Assembly: GCF_964355755.1 (NCBI RefSeq)
Contig: NC_092676.1
Span: 14,800,288-14,864,287, forward strand
DNA from: Antedon mediterranea
Taxonomy: Eukaryota; Echinodermata; Crinoidea; Comatulida; Antedonidae
Length of the DNA: 64,000 nucleotides
Direction of reading: 5' to 3'
The translations under genes and the position numbers were made by a program. The notes beneath the pieces were generated by a model. It saw only the letters and a program-made list of their open reading frames with translations. It made no database searches and was not told the DNA's origin. Shown here piece by piece: positions 11,310 to 20,537 of the stretch; position 1 is the stretch's first letter; every line of letters begins with the position of its first letter.

Positions 11310-12027
11310 ACGAAGAGTATGTCAGCGTATTTAATTTATGTTCAGTTTCAGTTTATTCACTCCGTACCTAACCAATTAGTTAACGTATTTTATTTAATCT
11401 GTGTTCATACAATGTTTTTAACCCAATTAGTTAGCGTATTTAATTTAATCTATGTTCAGTTCACCACTCCGCTCTTAACCAAATTAGTTCATACATGTTC
11501 TTAACCCATTAGTCAGCGTATTTAATTTAATTTATGTACAATTCATCACTCCGTTCTTAACCAAATTAGTTAGCGTATTTAATCTATGTTCATACAATGT
11601 TATTAACACAATTAATTAGCGTATTTAATTTAATCTATGTTTATACAATTAGGTATTTTATTGAATCTATGTTCTTAACCCAATTAGCTAGCGTATTTAA
11701 TTTAATTTATATTCAGTTAAGTTCATCACTTCGTTTTTAACCCAATTAGTTAGCGTATTTAATTTAATCTATGTTCAGTTCACCCAATTAGTTTTTTAGC
11801 GTATTTAATTTTATCTATGTTCATACAATTAAGTATTTTATTCAATCTATGTTCTTAACCCAATTAGCTAGCGTATTTAATTTAATTTATATTCAGTTAA
11901 GTTCATCACTTCGTTTTTAACCCAATTAGTTAGCGTATTTAATTTAATCTATGTTCAGTTCACCCAATTAGTTTTTTAGCGTATTTAATTTTATCTATGT
12001 TCATACAATTAGGTATTTTATCTAATC
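11310..12027. repeat. Minisatellite of about 40-45 bp units inside the MULE, left block
   Basis: Irregular tandem copies of TTAACCCAATTAGTTAGCGT followed by ATTTAATTTAATCTATGTTCA. A longer repeat of about 180 bp is also visible: 11640-11830 recurs at 11820-12010. The array continues at 12470-12655, so the MITE at 12030 was inserted into it. Open frames here (11190-11504, 12054-12593) are repeat translations only. Confidence 0.88.
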
Positions 12028-12029
12028 TA

Positions 12030-12467
12030 CCGTAAAACCTCAAAAAGAAGCCCATGGGCTTAAACCTCGAAAAGAAGCCCATCTCGAAAAGAAGCCCCTC
12101 TCTACAGTTTGCAAAAGTACTCTCGAAAAGAAGCCCATCTCGATATGAAGCCCCCTGGCTTCTTTTCAAGATAGTATGGCTTCATTTCGAGATAGACTAC
12201 TCATACTGTATTGAGATGATGACGAAATTATTGTATTTGAGGAATGTTTTTTTGCTTTTTATATTGTTTTTTAATTGGTATATTAAACATAATTTCATGG
12301 TTGAAAAAATGTCTCAAAATTCACATTATTGTAGTAGAAATTCACAAAATTTACAGCATTCATTTCAGTTTGCAAAAGTACTCTCGAAAAGAAGCCCATC
12401 TCGAAAAGAAGCCCACCCAAGAGCACTAAAAAAAGAAGCCCATGGGCTTCTTTTCGAGGTTTTACGG
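12030..12467. mobile_element. 438-bp MITE with TA target duplication
   Basis: The ends CCGTAAAACCTC and GAGGTTTTACGG are inverse complements and are bounded by TA on both sides (12028-12029 and 12468-12469). This fits a Tc1/mariner/pogo-type MITE. The subterminal sequence is rich in GAAAAGAAGCCCATCTC units, and GAAGCCCATGGGCTT forms a short palindrome near each end. No transposase is present. Confidence 0.85.
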
Positions 12468-12469
12468 TA

Positions 12470-12655
12470 TGTTCATACAATGTTCTTAACCCAATTAGTT
12501 AGCCTATTTATCTATGTTCATACAATGTTCTTAACCCAATTAGTTAACGTATTTAATCCATGTTCATACAATGTTCTTAACCCAATTAGTTAGCGTATTT
12601 AATTTATGTTTATACAATGTTCTTAACCCAATTAGTTAGCGTATTAATTAATATA
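12470..12655. repeat. Minisatellite right block
   Basis: Continuation of the 11310-12027 array, with five copies of GTTCATACAATGTTCTTAAC followed by CCAATTAGTTAGCGTATTTA variants. Confidence 0.85.
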
Positions 12656-12669
12656 ATTGTTTCATTTTT

Positions 12670-13749
12670 ATGTACCGTCAGTATATTGGATCGGACGATG
12701 CTCCTCCTGATGATGATGACATCCTTTTACCCCAACTTGTTTCGTGCCGATCGCAGATGTATCGTGCTAGACGAAAAAACATGCCTGCCATGCCTACAAC
12801 TCGTCCCGACGTGGATTTACCCGACAAATGGTCTCTCACTTAAGGACGGTGAACGGTTCCTGCTTCACCAAGATGACGAGATGCTTATGTTTGCAACTGA
12901 CGGAAACCTCCAGAAATTAGCGGAAGCCGACACTTTATGGATGGGGCATTCTAGGTTTCTACACGAATTTACTCTCAACTCTATACTCTACATGCTGTCA
13001 TTCTTCTTACCTCTTTTATTCGCTTTGCTGCCAGACAAATCTGCCGACACCGATTACAACTTATTTGAACATTTACGCCGCCATATGGCACATCGTCAAC
13101 TACCATTTAGCCCGAACAAGATAATGACCGACTTTGAATCCGGCATGATACCAACAATTGCGCTAATGTTTCCCGGGACAATTATGAAAGGCTGCAACTT
13201 CCACTTCACTCAGGCTATTTATCGAAAAGTACAGAACTTGGGGTTATCAGTAGCATACCACAACAACCAAGAAGTTAAGCGAATCATCCGGTCTCTGATG
13301 GCTTTGTCTCTCGTTCCTCGAAACTTTGTTCGCAACCTCTTTGCCTACACAAGTCAACCAAATGCCCGCTGCAAATCATCCGATCTTCTACAGTATTTCA
13401 GTGATACCTGGTTAAATGGTTCTTTTCCCATCGCTATGTGGAATGTACATGGAGAAGACAGCCGAACCAACAACATGCTGGAAGGTTGGCATAACGGATT
13501 CGCACTCGCTATAGAAAATGTCACCCGAATGTCTACGAGTTCATCATGGAAATGAAGGAAGAACAAGCTGCCACACAACAAACCACTCGTGCTGCCATGT
13601 TAGGTCAACAACCACCACCAATGAAGAGGAAGTACAGAGAAAGAAGAACAGCTATTCAGAGGTTGCAGACGGAATTACGCGAAGGACAACGCACGATCGA
13701 CAAGTATTTGACCGCGATTCGACGACATGTAGGCCATAATCGTATTTAA
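12670..13749 (+). pseudogene. MULE transposase relic with several frameshifts
   Basis: MULE-type DDE transposase. In the longest frame (to 13555) I see FALLPDKS, then NKIMTDFESG (second catalytic Asp in TDFE), GCNFHFTQAIYRKVQNLGL (the C..H and QAI.RK block typical of MULEs) and NNMLEGWHN, which holds the catalytic Glu. The first catalytic Asp (DGAF) and the adjoining SQLYTLHAV are in another frame near 12955-13000, next to a TAG. A third frame at 12670-12840 encodes the upstream RARRKNMPAMPTTRPDVDLP segment, and the C-terminal CHPNVYEFIMEMKEEQ tail (to 13749) needs a further shift near 13517. With at least four frame changes and one stop it cannot make a functional enzyme as read. Confidence 0.88.
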
Positions 13750-13754
13750 GATGT

Positions 13755-14280
13755 ATAATTTAAGTTATCGTATATATTTTTATGTTTAATTTTTAATTTA
13801 GTATTTAATTTTTTTAAATAGTTTCCGAATGTAATATAGTATTTAAGATGTTTGATTTAGTATTTTAAATATTTATCGTATTTATGATGTTTAATTTAGT
13901 ATTTAATTGTTTTAAATATTTTCCTAATGTAATGTAGTATTTAAGATGTTTAATTTAGTGTTTTGTTTAGAAATTTTCCGAATGTAATATAGAATTTGTT
14001 TAATTTAGTATTTAATTGTTTTAAATATTTTCATGTAATGTAGTATTTAAGTGTTAAATTTAGTGTTTTGTTTAGATATTCTCCGAATGTAATATAGTAT
14101 TTAAGATGTTTAATTTAGTATTTAAATGTTTCAAAAATTCCCGATTTATCATATTTAAAATGTTTAATTTACGATAACTTAGTATATAGAATGTATTATT
14201 ATTAAGATATTTTCCTAATGTAATGTAGTATTTAAGATGTTTAATTTAACTCATAATAATTATTCATGGTATTTAATTTA
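13755..14280. repeat. AT-rich irregular tandem repeats downstream of the transposase
   Basis: Many copies of TTTAAGATGTTTAATTTAGT followed by ATTTAATTGTTTTAAATAT and TTCCTAATGTAATGTAGTAT, with a period of roughly 55-65 bases. Non-coding. Confidence 0.75.
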
Positions 14281-14407
14281 AAAATAATTAATATTTCATT
14301 GGCGGCGCGCCATAAATGAATACGATCGACCTTCACCGCGACGTACATCACTACGTGTGTGGGTTCGCTGGGCCGGTAGGCTGTATAGCTTAGCTAGCTA
14401 GGCCTAG

Positions 14408-15080
14408 TGTAGTGAAAACCCCCTTATATAATAATGGGTCGACCCAAGGTGTGACCCGAGGTCACGTGCGTTACTGACCGGTGCCGGAGCGGCCTCTTTG
14501 AACGCATGACATTAGACGGAACGGACGTAAATCGTGACTAGGCCTAAGCCTATGCTGTATCAGTATCAGCCATTACGCACGTTCCCTGGTGTTTGATATA
14601 CATTAGCCGACTAGCCTATAGCCAGCAGGGTTTCCTGTGTAAGCTTCCCAGCCTAGACTGAGCGGTATATAAGCCAGTTCTACGGTAATATTGGTGGAAC
14701 AACAGGTATTCACTGTGATTGGATAGGTTATAGGCCTATATAGGCCTAGTATAGTTTAAGCCTCATTGCTACTATTACGAGGTACGAGCCACAAGGGGTC
14801 AAGCTCGACCCTACTAGCCTAGCTAGTACTGAGGGATTGCTCACTGGGTAGCCACACACATACACAGTAACGGAATTAAGGTACGTTTAGTCCTCCTAGG
14901 CTGGCCTGTGTGTTTATCACTACCAGCAGCCACACATCGGAGTGGACTGTTCGTACTCTTCTGTGTATCGCACTTCATCTGGGCCACCAGGGGGCAAGAG
15001 ACCAGTCCCGCCTAAAAGGTAAGCTAGTACGCCTTGTGTAATAATTGTAGTAGCTTCGCACTCTCGGCCGTTTTACAACA
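14408..15080 (+). repeat. 5' LTR of the nested retrotransposon
   Basis: A 673-bp direct repeat of 19614-20286. It begins TGTAGTGAAAACCCCC and ends GTTTTACAACA (TG...CA ends). The only difference I could see is GGATAGG near 14720 versus GAATAGG near 19927. A TATATAAG box lies at 14666-14673 and could be the U3 promoter. The left flank CTAG (14404-14407) matches the right flank CTAG (20287-20290), a 4-bp target duplication. Confidence 0.95.
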
Positions 15081-15737
15081 TTGGCGCTGCGAGCAAAAAC
15101 GTGAATTCGGGACGCCAAGTTACTTAGTTTGTTAGCGAAGAGTTCGTCTGGAGACGACATAACGGATCAAATCTCCCGCTGTACTTTTAACAATTCCGCA
15201 CGGTGTGGGTTCACCGCGATTAGTTGATATTTAATAAAGTGCAAGGATTTTTGTATCGACTCTATAGGCGCCATTGATGGTAGACGTTAATGCTTTTGTA
15301 ACGGAACTTCATCAGGTAGTACCCATTGAGAAGTTAAACTTATTACATATCAATAAGAGCTTCATTTATTGTCATTATTATAAAATTATTTCAATTGTAT
15401 TTTTGCATTGCTGAAGTTGAATCACGGAGCGTATCCTCCATTGTGTGATCTTCTGAATTCCTAAGACACTTGTGGGCGGACTTCGCACGTTTCTTTGACT
15501 TCATTTGCATATCACGTTAAGCAACTGTGATTTTTATTAAGCAGGTGTAATTCGTTTTTCTTTAATATTGCCTTTTAGAGAAAGTTGTTTTTACTTCTAT
15601 TATATATATTTTTATAGTTGTAGTATATAAGAAGTACAATCCTCAGTTATACACAAGTCGATTTTTTATTGTATTGGTATAGCATTGTTGGGTCTACTTC
15701 AATTCTATACGATTTAGTAGTAATTTGATAATTTAGC
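15081..15737 (+). promoter_or_regulatory. Retroelement leader with putative primer-binding site
   Basis: TTGGCGCTGCGAGCAAAAAC follows the LTR directly, where a tRNA primer-binding site is expected; I cannot name the tRNA. The remaining 600 bases up to the Gag start are non-coding. Confidence 0.6.
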
Positions 15738-17723
15738 ATGCCTCCAAAATCCCGATTCGTTTCTATTAATTTTTGCGACATGTTAGATCTTAACCTTTTG
15801 CCTGGCATAGGTGCCTCACGTGCTCAAAAACTTATAGAATGGAGGGAGGGGTACGGCAACATCACCCCGAATAACATAGGGAAGATAATAAGAGGCTCAG
15901 GAAAAGGCAAGTTTATGAAATGGTTGGATTTCACTCCAAACCCGAGATGGGGAGGGAGAGACGGAGACTCAACGATTTACCGTGAGCTCCGGGATACCAG
16001 CACACCACTTGAGGTTGCTTATCCACCCGACCATTTTGGGTTAGGAATAGAGTCAAGATATTCTTCTCTACATCCTAAAACAGAGGCAAATCAGAATTAC
16101 GATACAAGAGTCTCTGATATACTGTCTGATTCACCAGTAGATACTTTATCGTGCAATTCTGGGAGGGTTCCTAAATCAAGCGCCAACAGTCCAATTGCGT
16201 ATCACGATACCTGGACAACGCTTGTACGTCAGGACACTACTCCGATATCCTACTACCATGGTGCCCGGGTAACACCTTCCCAACAGGATACCCAAGAAAC
16301 ATCTACCTGGCAGGATAATTGTGGGACGCATTTTAATTATAAGACCAGTGGTACGCCAGTCTATTATCAGACCCAAGCCACATCAACATACCAAGCACCA
16401 CAAGATAGGCCCACAATGTATGATAGGGAAAGAAAAGATTTTTATAGCTCCTATAACACCCAACAGACTCCAGTCTCTTATGAACCTCGTTATGATCATA
16501 GGGAACTAAGGGATAGGAGATCTCAACCCTCCACAAGGCGTGCCTCTAGAGGTGAACCTCCGACACGACATGTTGGTTGGGCCTGGGAGGATGACTCTGA
16601 TGGTGAAAGTGAGCATGATGCGTATTTAGCTGACTTCAGGGAATTCTTGAGGAATACTGAATGTAGAACCCTTAGGCGGCAGAAGCATTTCAGGCCCAAG
16701 GATATTCCCAAAAGTCTAGTATTTAATGGCAAGGATAATTGGGTTCTCTTTAAGGAACGCTTCCTCAATTACGCTGACGAGCATGACCTCAGCAATAGGG
16801 GAATGCGCAATGCTTTCAGTTGGTGCGTTACCGGCATAGCTGCTGAGTATTTTATTAATTTAACTGACATGAATGTAGATATCTCTTTCAGACACATCGT
16901 ACAAGCTTTTGACGAACGCTTTAAGGCCGAAGAGCTACCCGAGGTCTTGGAAGTGAAATTCGAAGCTGCTGTACAGCATGAAGGAGAATCTATAGAAGAT
17001 TGGGGCGACAGAGTTCTCACACTGACTAGAAAAGCCTTTAGCGATCTCCCGCAAGGTTGGATCTGTCAAAGGGCGGTTGTGAAATTCTGTGTGGGTTGTC
17101 TTGACGCTGACGCTGGGCAGTATATGCTTCACCAGAACTGTACCACCCTGACTGAAGCAATGGCAGCTTACGAGAAGTACACTGGGCTGAGAGAACTCTG
17201 CCTTCGTACGAGGAGTAGACAACAGGAACCAGTGAAGCCGCATGTCCGGTTTACCACCATGCCTAAACATCTGGTACACCCAACCTCATCCAGGTATAGA
17301 GGGGAATCTTTTGATGGTGGGGCAGAGGTAGAGGTTCGGAAGGTAAGTAAACCTAGCAAGGGTCGGACTCGCCCGGCGAGCCAGCGAAACCCTACCGTTC
17401 CTAGGCTAACGAAGAAGCCTGATCCCAAGGATCACCGGTTACCTTCACAGCCAAACCCAGATCCCACTGATGGAGCCGTCGAGTCTAAAATAGTTCAACA
17501 GGATAACAGGGGCACTCGCCTAGTAAGTGAGTTGTCGAACCAAATTAACCAGTTGACAACCAAATTTGATATTCTGCTAACTACACTACAACGACAACCC
17601 AAGGCAACACCAACACCGGTTAGACAGGACCCAGCATTGCCACCCCGAGTGTGCGTTGAGGGCCAGGAACCCGGTCAACAGGTTTGTCAATTTGGGTCAG
17701 AAGGTAAGCAGACGTCAAACTAG
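15738..17723 (+). CDS. Gypsy-type Gag protein with N-terminal helix-hairpin-helix domain
   Basis: Intact frame of 661 residues. Residues about 15-48 (LDLNLLPGIGASRAQKLIEW, REGYGNI) match a ComEA-type helix-hairpin-helix: the LPGIG hairpin, then a helix ending in IEWREGYG. Residues 60-300 are a polar, Tyr/Thr/Gln-rich linker with two Arg-rich stretches. Residues about 320-495 are the Retrotrans_gag capsid core: FNGKDNWVLFKERFLNYA, then FDERFKAEEL and HEGESIEDWGDRVLTL. The C-terminus is basic and Pro-rich with a helical segment near 595-620; no CCHC zinc knuckle is visible. It overlaps the open frame of the protease ORF by 16 nt (17708-17723), in the geometry of a -1 shift. Known: such Gag cores assemble particles. 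Inferred: the HhH could bind nucleic acid in place of a zinc knuckle. Confidence 0.85.
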   Translation: MPPKSRFVSINFCDMLDLNLLPGIGASRAQKLIEWREGYGNITPNNIGKIIRGSGKGKFMKWLDFTPNPRWGGRDGDSTIYRELRDTSTPLEVAYPPDHFGLGIESRYSSLHPKTEANQNYDTRVSDILSDSPVDTLSCNSGRVPKSSANSPIAYHDTWTTLVRQDTTPISYYHGARVTPSQQDTQETSTWQDNCGTHFNYKTSGTPVYYQTQATSTYQAPQDRPTMYDRERKDFYSSYNTQQTPVSYEPRYDHRELRDRRSQPSTRRASRGEPPTRHVGWAWEDDSDGESEHDAYLADFREFLRNTECRTLRRQKHFRPKDIPKSLVFNGKDNWVLFKERFLNYADEHDLSNRGMRNAFSWCVTGIAAEYFINLTDMNVDISFRHIVQAFDERFKAEELPEVLEVKFEAAVQHEGESIEDWGDRVLTLTRKAFSDLPQGWICQRAVVKFCVGCLDADAGQYMLHQNCTTLTEAMAAYEKYTGLRELCLRTRSRQQEPVKPHVRFTTMPKHLVHPTSSRYRGESFDGGAEVEVRKVSKPSKGRTRPASQRNPTVPRLTKKPDPKDHRLPSQPNPDPTDGAVESKIVQQDNRGTRLVSELSNQINQLTTKFDILLTTLQRQPKATPTPVRQDPALPPRVCVEGQEPGQQVCQFGSEGKQTSN

Positions 17724-17767
17724 AGCAGGTTGGGAACGCAGCCCAGCTTCTCAACCTGTCATCTTCT

Positions 17768-19072
17768 ATGGGCTCTGACTCAAAGGCTGAAATACATAAA
17801 AAGAATAATGTCAATGATAATAATAATGTCCATGATAATAATAGTGTTTCTATGAGTATTTTTTCAGAGAACACGCTGGCACTACTCCCAGGTTGCAAAG
17901 GTTCATTTGTAGGCACTACTCCGACCGACGATCTGTTGGGGTTGAGTGCAACAAACCAAGCTCAAACCGTGGAGGTAGAGACCAAAGCAGATGAGACTGA
18001 AAAAACCATTATTATCAACAGAGTACAATCCAACCGTGCCTTATTCACCACTGCCTGCGTAAATCAAACCGAAGTGGCAGCTGTTGTGGACACGGCTGCG
18101 GAACGGACAATACTCTCAGATAATGTATACTCACGTTTATTGTCTAAACCACCTATTGTAGCCGAGCTTAACTTTACTCTAGCAGGTAGAGGTACATCAA
18201 TGCCTGGTTACAGAGTGGGACGACCTATTAACTTGAGATTGGGATCGGATGTCTACACTGAATTCTTCTATGTAGCACCGATTCATGATGAAATGTTACT
18301 AGGTCAGGATTTTATGGTGAAAAATAAGGCCATGATAGACTGCGGACAGTTGCTGCTAACAATAGGCTCTAGCATGGTGTCTGTGAGGAAAAATCGGGAA
18401 TCCGAATCCTCGGGAATCGCCCGTGTCCTTGTTGCCAAACGTAGAGTGATACCACCACACTCAGTAATGCGTGTCCAATGTCAACTCGTACCGAACAATT
18501 TACCATTACCAGATTACATTATAGGTCCAGAGATGAAGTCTTCGTTGGCAATTCCAGTTACCACACACCAGGGATTGCGGAAGTCGCACCTGTGTGTGGT
18601 CAACACTTCTAATCAGTACATCACATTGAAGAAGGGCAGGAACATTGCCCCAGCCACGGAGACCGAGCCGACGGAAGTGGGTGCGGTTAACGCTGCTGAC
18701 GTGTGTTCAGTACCCAGCAATGATGTGCCTGTTTCGGCAGGACCCCGTCATCTGGTCAACATACTCGGTGCATTGTGTGCCCATCCCGCCTCCATTAAGG
18801 ATGCAGGACTGTCTTCTCTTGCCACTCAGGAGAAAAGGTTAAGCCTGAATGCAGTGTATTGTTTGGAGGAATCCGAGCACTGCATTGTCACTCAAGGAGT
18901 TGCTCAGATTCGATACACAAGTGTCGAGATAGGGAGTGAGGGTTTTGTTTGGGACCCAGGAGGTTTAAGGACCATTACAGAAACCCGGGCCCCAAATGGA
19001 TTAAATTACTTGTATATTCACAGGACGAAGGTTGCATGGTCACGGCAGTTCAGCCTGAGATACCGACTTTAG
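17768..19072 (+). CDS. Retropepsin-like aspartic protease ORF of the LTR element
   Basis: Frame of 434 residues. Residues about 97-190 look like a retroviral-type protease: AAVVDTAAERTILSD carries the active-site Asp as DTA (usually DTG or DSG), a flap-like segment follows at about 138-152, and MLLGQDFM is the usual ILG(x)DF-type strand. The N-terminal 60 residues are polar with Asn repeats. Residues 200-434 match nothing I know, and no reverse transcriptase YxDD, RNase H or integrase motif is seen in this frame or in the remaining 540 bases to the 3' LTR. The ATG at 17768 is the first in frame; the frame is open from 17708, so expression by -1 frameshifting from Gag is possible. Confidence 0.75.
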   Translation: MGSDSKAEIHKKNNVNDNNNVHDNNSVSMSIFSENTLALLPGCKGSFVGTTPTDDLLGLSATNQAQTVEVETKADETEKTIIINRVQSNRALFTTACVNQTEVAAVVDTAAERTILSDNVYSRLLSKPPIVAELNFTLAGRGTSMPGYRVGRPINLRLGSDVYTEFFYVAPIHDEMLLGQDFMVKNKAMIDCGQLLLTIGSSMVSVRKNRESESSGIARVLVAKRRVIPPHSVMRVQCQLVPNNLPLPDYIIGPEMKSSLAIPVTTHQGLRKSHLCVVNTSNQYITLKKGRNIAPATETEPTEVGAVNAADVCSVPSNDVPVSAGPRHLVNILGALCAHPASIKDAGLSSLATQEKRLSLNAVYCLEESEHCIVTQGVAQIRYTSVEIGSEGFVWDPGGLRTITETRAPNGLNYLYIHRTKVAWSRQFSLRYRL

Positions 19073-19605
19073 GAGCTAATTCTTCCAGCCCAAGTTTGGA
19101 ATTCTTTTGGTTGAATAAAGCCGCCCTACATTCGTCCGATGATGGACTCTCATTTCGTATAAGGTAAAAAGGTTATTGGATTTACCTGTGGGGAGACGCA
19201 GTGATGCATGGAAAGGGATAACGATTTCCGTGTCCTCACCCGACAAGGGCTATGTGCTATACCTTAGCCAGCCACAGGGCAAATCCACGAAGCTGTGTCC
19301 CCTATGGACCAGTACTGTTATCAAATTGATTAGCCTAAGACTGTTCTTTGTCTCGCTGAGAAGAAGGGTGAAGTAACTCCAACCTCGCGACTGACAGCCC
19401 CTGGGTAGTTAACTGACCGTTTACCACATTGCTATCCTGAGCTGGATCTGGTTCACTGTGGAAGATGTGTAGAATGGTTATCTTTGCAGATTTTCAATTG
19501 GGATGGACTTTTCTGAGTTTACCTCAAATCCTCCTAATTAAGCAGTCTCGATTGCTACCAGGCACTGGACCACATCAGAACACTGGGCTCAGCCTTTATA
19601 AAATT
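19073..19605 (+). other. Retroelement 3' interior without intact ORF
   Basis: Only short frames are found. A stretch near 19310-19375 (a frame reading TVLCLAEKKGEV with a stop just before it) might be a scrap of pol, but I cannot support that. It ends at the polypurine tract. Confidence 0.4.
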
Positions 19606-19613
19606 GGGAGGAG
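19606..19613 (+). promoter_or_regulatory. Polypurine tract
   Basis: GGGAGGAG immediately precedes the 3' LTR, in the position and composition expected for the plus-strand primer of an LTR retroelement. Confidence 0.8.
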
Positions 19614-20286
19614 TGTAGTGAAAACCCCCTTATATAATAATGGGTCGACCCAAGGTGTGACCCGAGGTCACGTGCGTTACTGACCGGTGCCGGAGCGGCC
19701 TCTTTGAACGCATGACATTAGACGGAACGGACGTAAATCGTGACTAGGCCTAAGCCTATGCTGTATCAGTATCAGCCATTACGCACGTTCCCTGGTGTTT
19801 GATATACATTAGCCGACTAGCCTATAGCCAGCAGGGTTTCCTGTGTAAGCTTCCCAGCCTAGACTGAGCGGTATATAAGCCAGTTCTACGGTAATATTGG
19901 TGGAACAACAGGTATTCACTGTGATTGAATAGGTTATAGGCCTATATAGGCCTAGTATAGTTTAAGCCTCATTGCTACTATTACGAGGTACGAGCCACAA
20001 GGGGTCAAGCTCGACCCTACTAGCCTAGCTAGTACTGAGGGATTGCTCACTGGGTAGCCACACACATACACAGTAACGGAATTAAGGTACGTTTAGTCCT
20101 CCTAGGCTGGCCTGTGTGTTTATCACTACCAGCAGCCACACATCGGAGTGGACTGTTCGTACTCTTCTGTGTATCGCACTTCATCTGGGCCACCAGGGGG
20201 CAAGAGACCAGTCCCGCCTAAAAGGTAAGCTAGTACGCCTTGTGTAATAATTGTAGTAGCTTCGCACTCTCGGCCGTTTTACAACA
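19614..20286 (+). repeat. 3' LTR of the nested retrotransposon
   Basis: 673 bp, same length as the 5' LTR and, by eye, one substitution different. It ends ACAACA, followed by CTAG and then the rest of the MULE right terminal inverted repeat. Confidence 0.95.
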
Positions 20287-20290
20287 CTAG

Positions 20291-20528
20291 CCTAGGTGGC
20301 CTAGCGATCGCTGACTTAGCTAGGTTCGTGCGTGCGATTGTTTCGTTTTTGCGTATGAAAAAAACATTTCAAAACACCAAAGTTAATAGAAACCATTGAT
20401 TAAAGTATGATTTTTCATAGTTTTATTATTGTCGGCAATGTGGGTTTTCCGTGTGCCGACTAGGCTATTTCATACACAATTTACATCGCCAGTCGGCAAA
20501 CTGGGAGTCGGCAAACTGGTCAGATACC
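20291..20528. repeat. MULE right terminal inverted repeat, outer part
   Basis: Inverse complement of 9810-10040 (for example CTAGCGATCGCTGACTTAGC and GGCAATGTGGGTTTTCC). The inner part of the same repeat is at 14280-14407, on the other side of the LTR element. An extra AAACTGGGAGTCGGC duplication is seen near the tip. Confidence 0.88.
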
Positions 20529-20537
20529 ATGGTGTTT

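Larger units (their letters stand above)
9810..20528. mobile_element. Mutator-like (MULE) DNA transposon, disrupted by a nested LTR element
   Basis: The ends are inverse complements. The left end holds CCAGTTTGCCGACTCCCA and CGGAAAACCCACATTGCC-type words; the right end holds their complements, read inward from 20528. The flanks ATGGTGTTG (9801-9809) and ATGGTGTTT (20529-20537) form an 8-9 bp target duplication, matching ATGGTGTTT of the uninterrupted spacer near 680. Terminal inverted repeats of about 280 bp and an interior MULE-type transposase relic agree with the superfamily. Without the LTR retrotransposon (14408-20286) the element is about 4.8 kb. Confidence 0.9.

Noticed and set aside
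12054-12593. 179-codon ORF
   Set aside because: Translation of the MITE and minisatellite repeats (KRSPS-type words).
17723-17767. Classical -1 slippery heptamer between Gag and protease
   Set aside because: No X XXY YYZ heptamer found in the 16-nt overlap.
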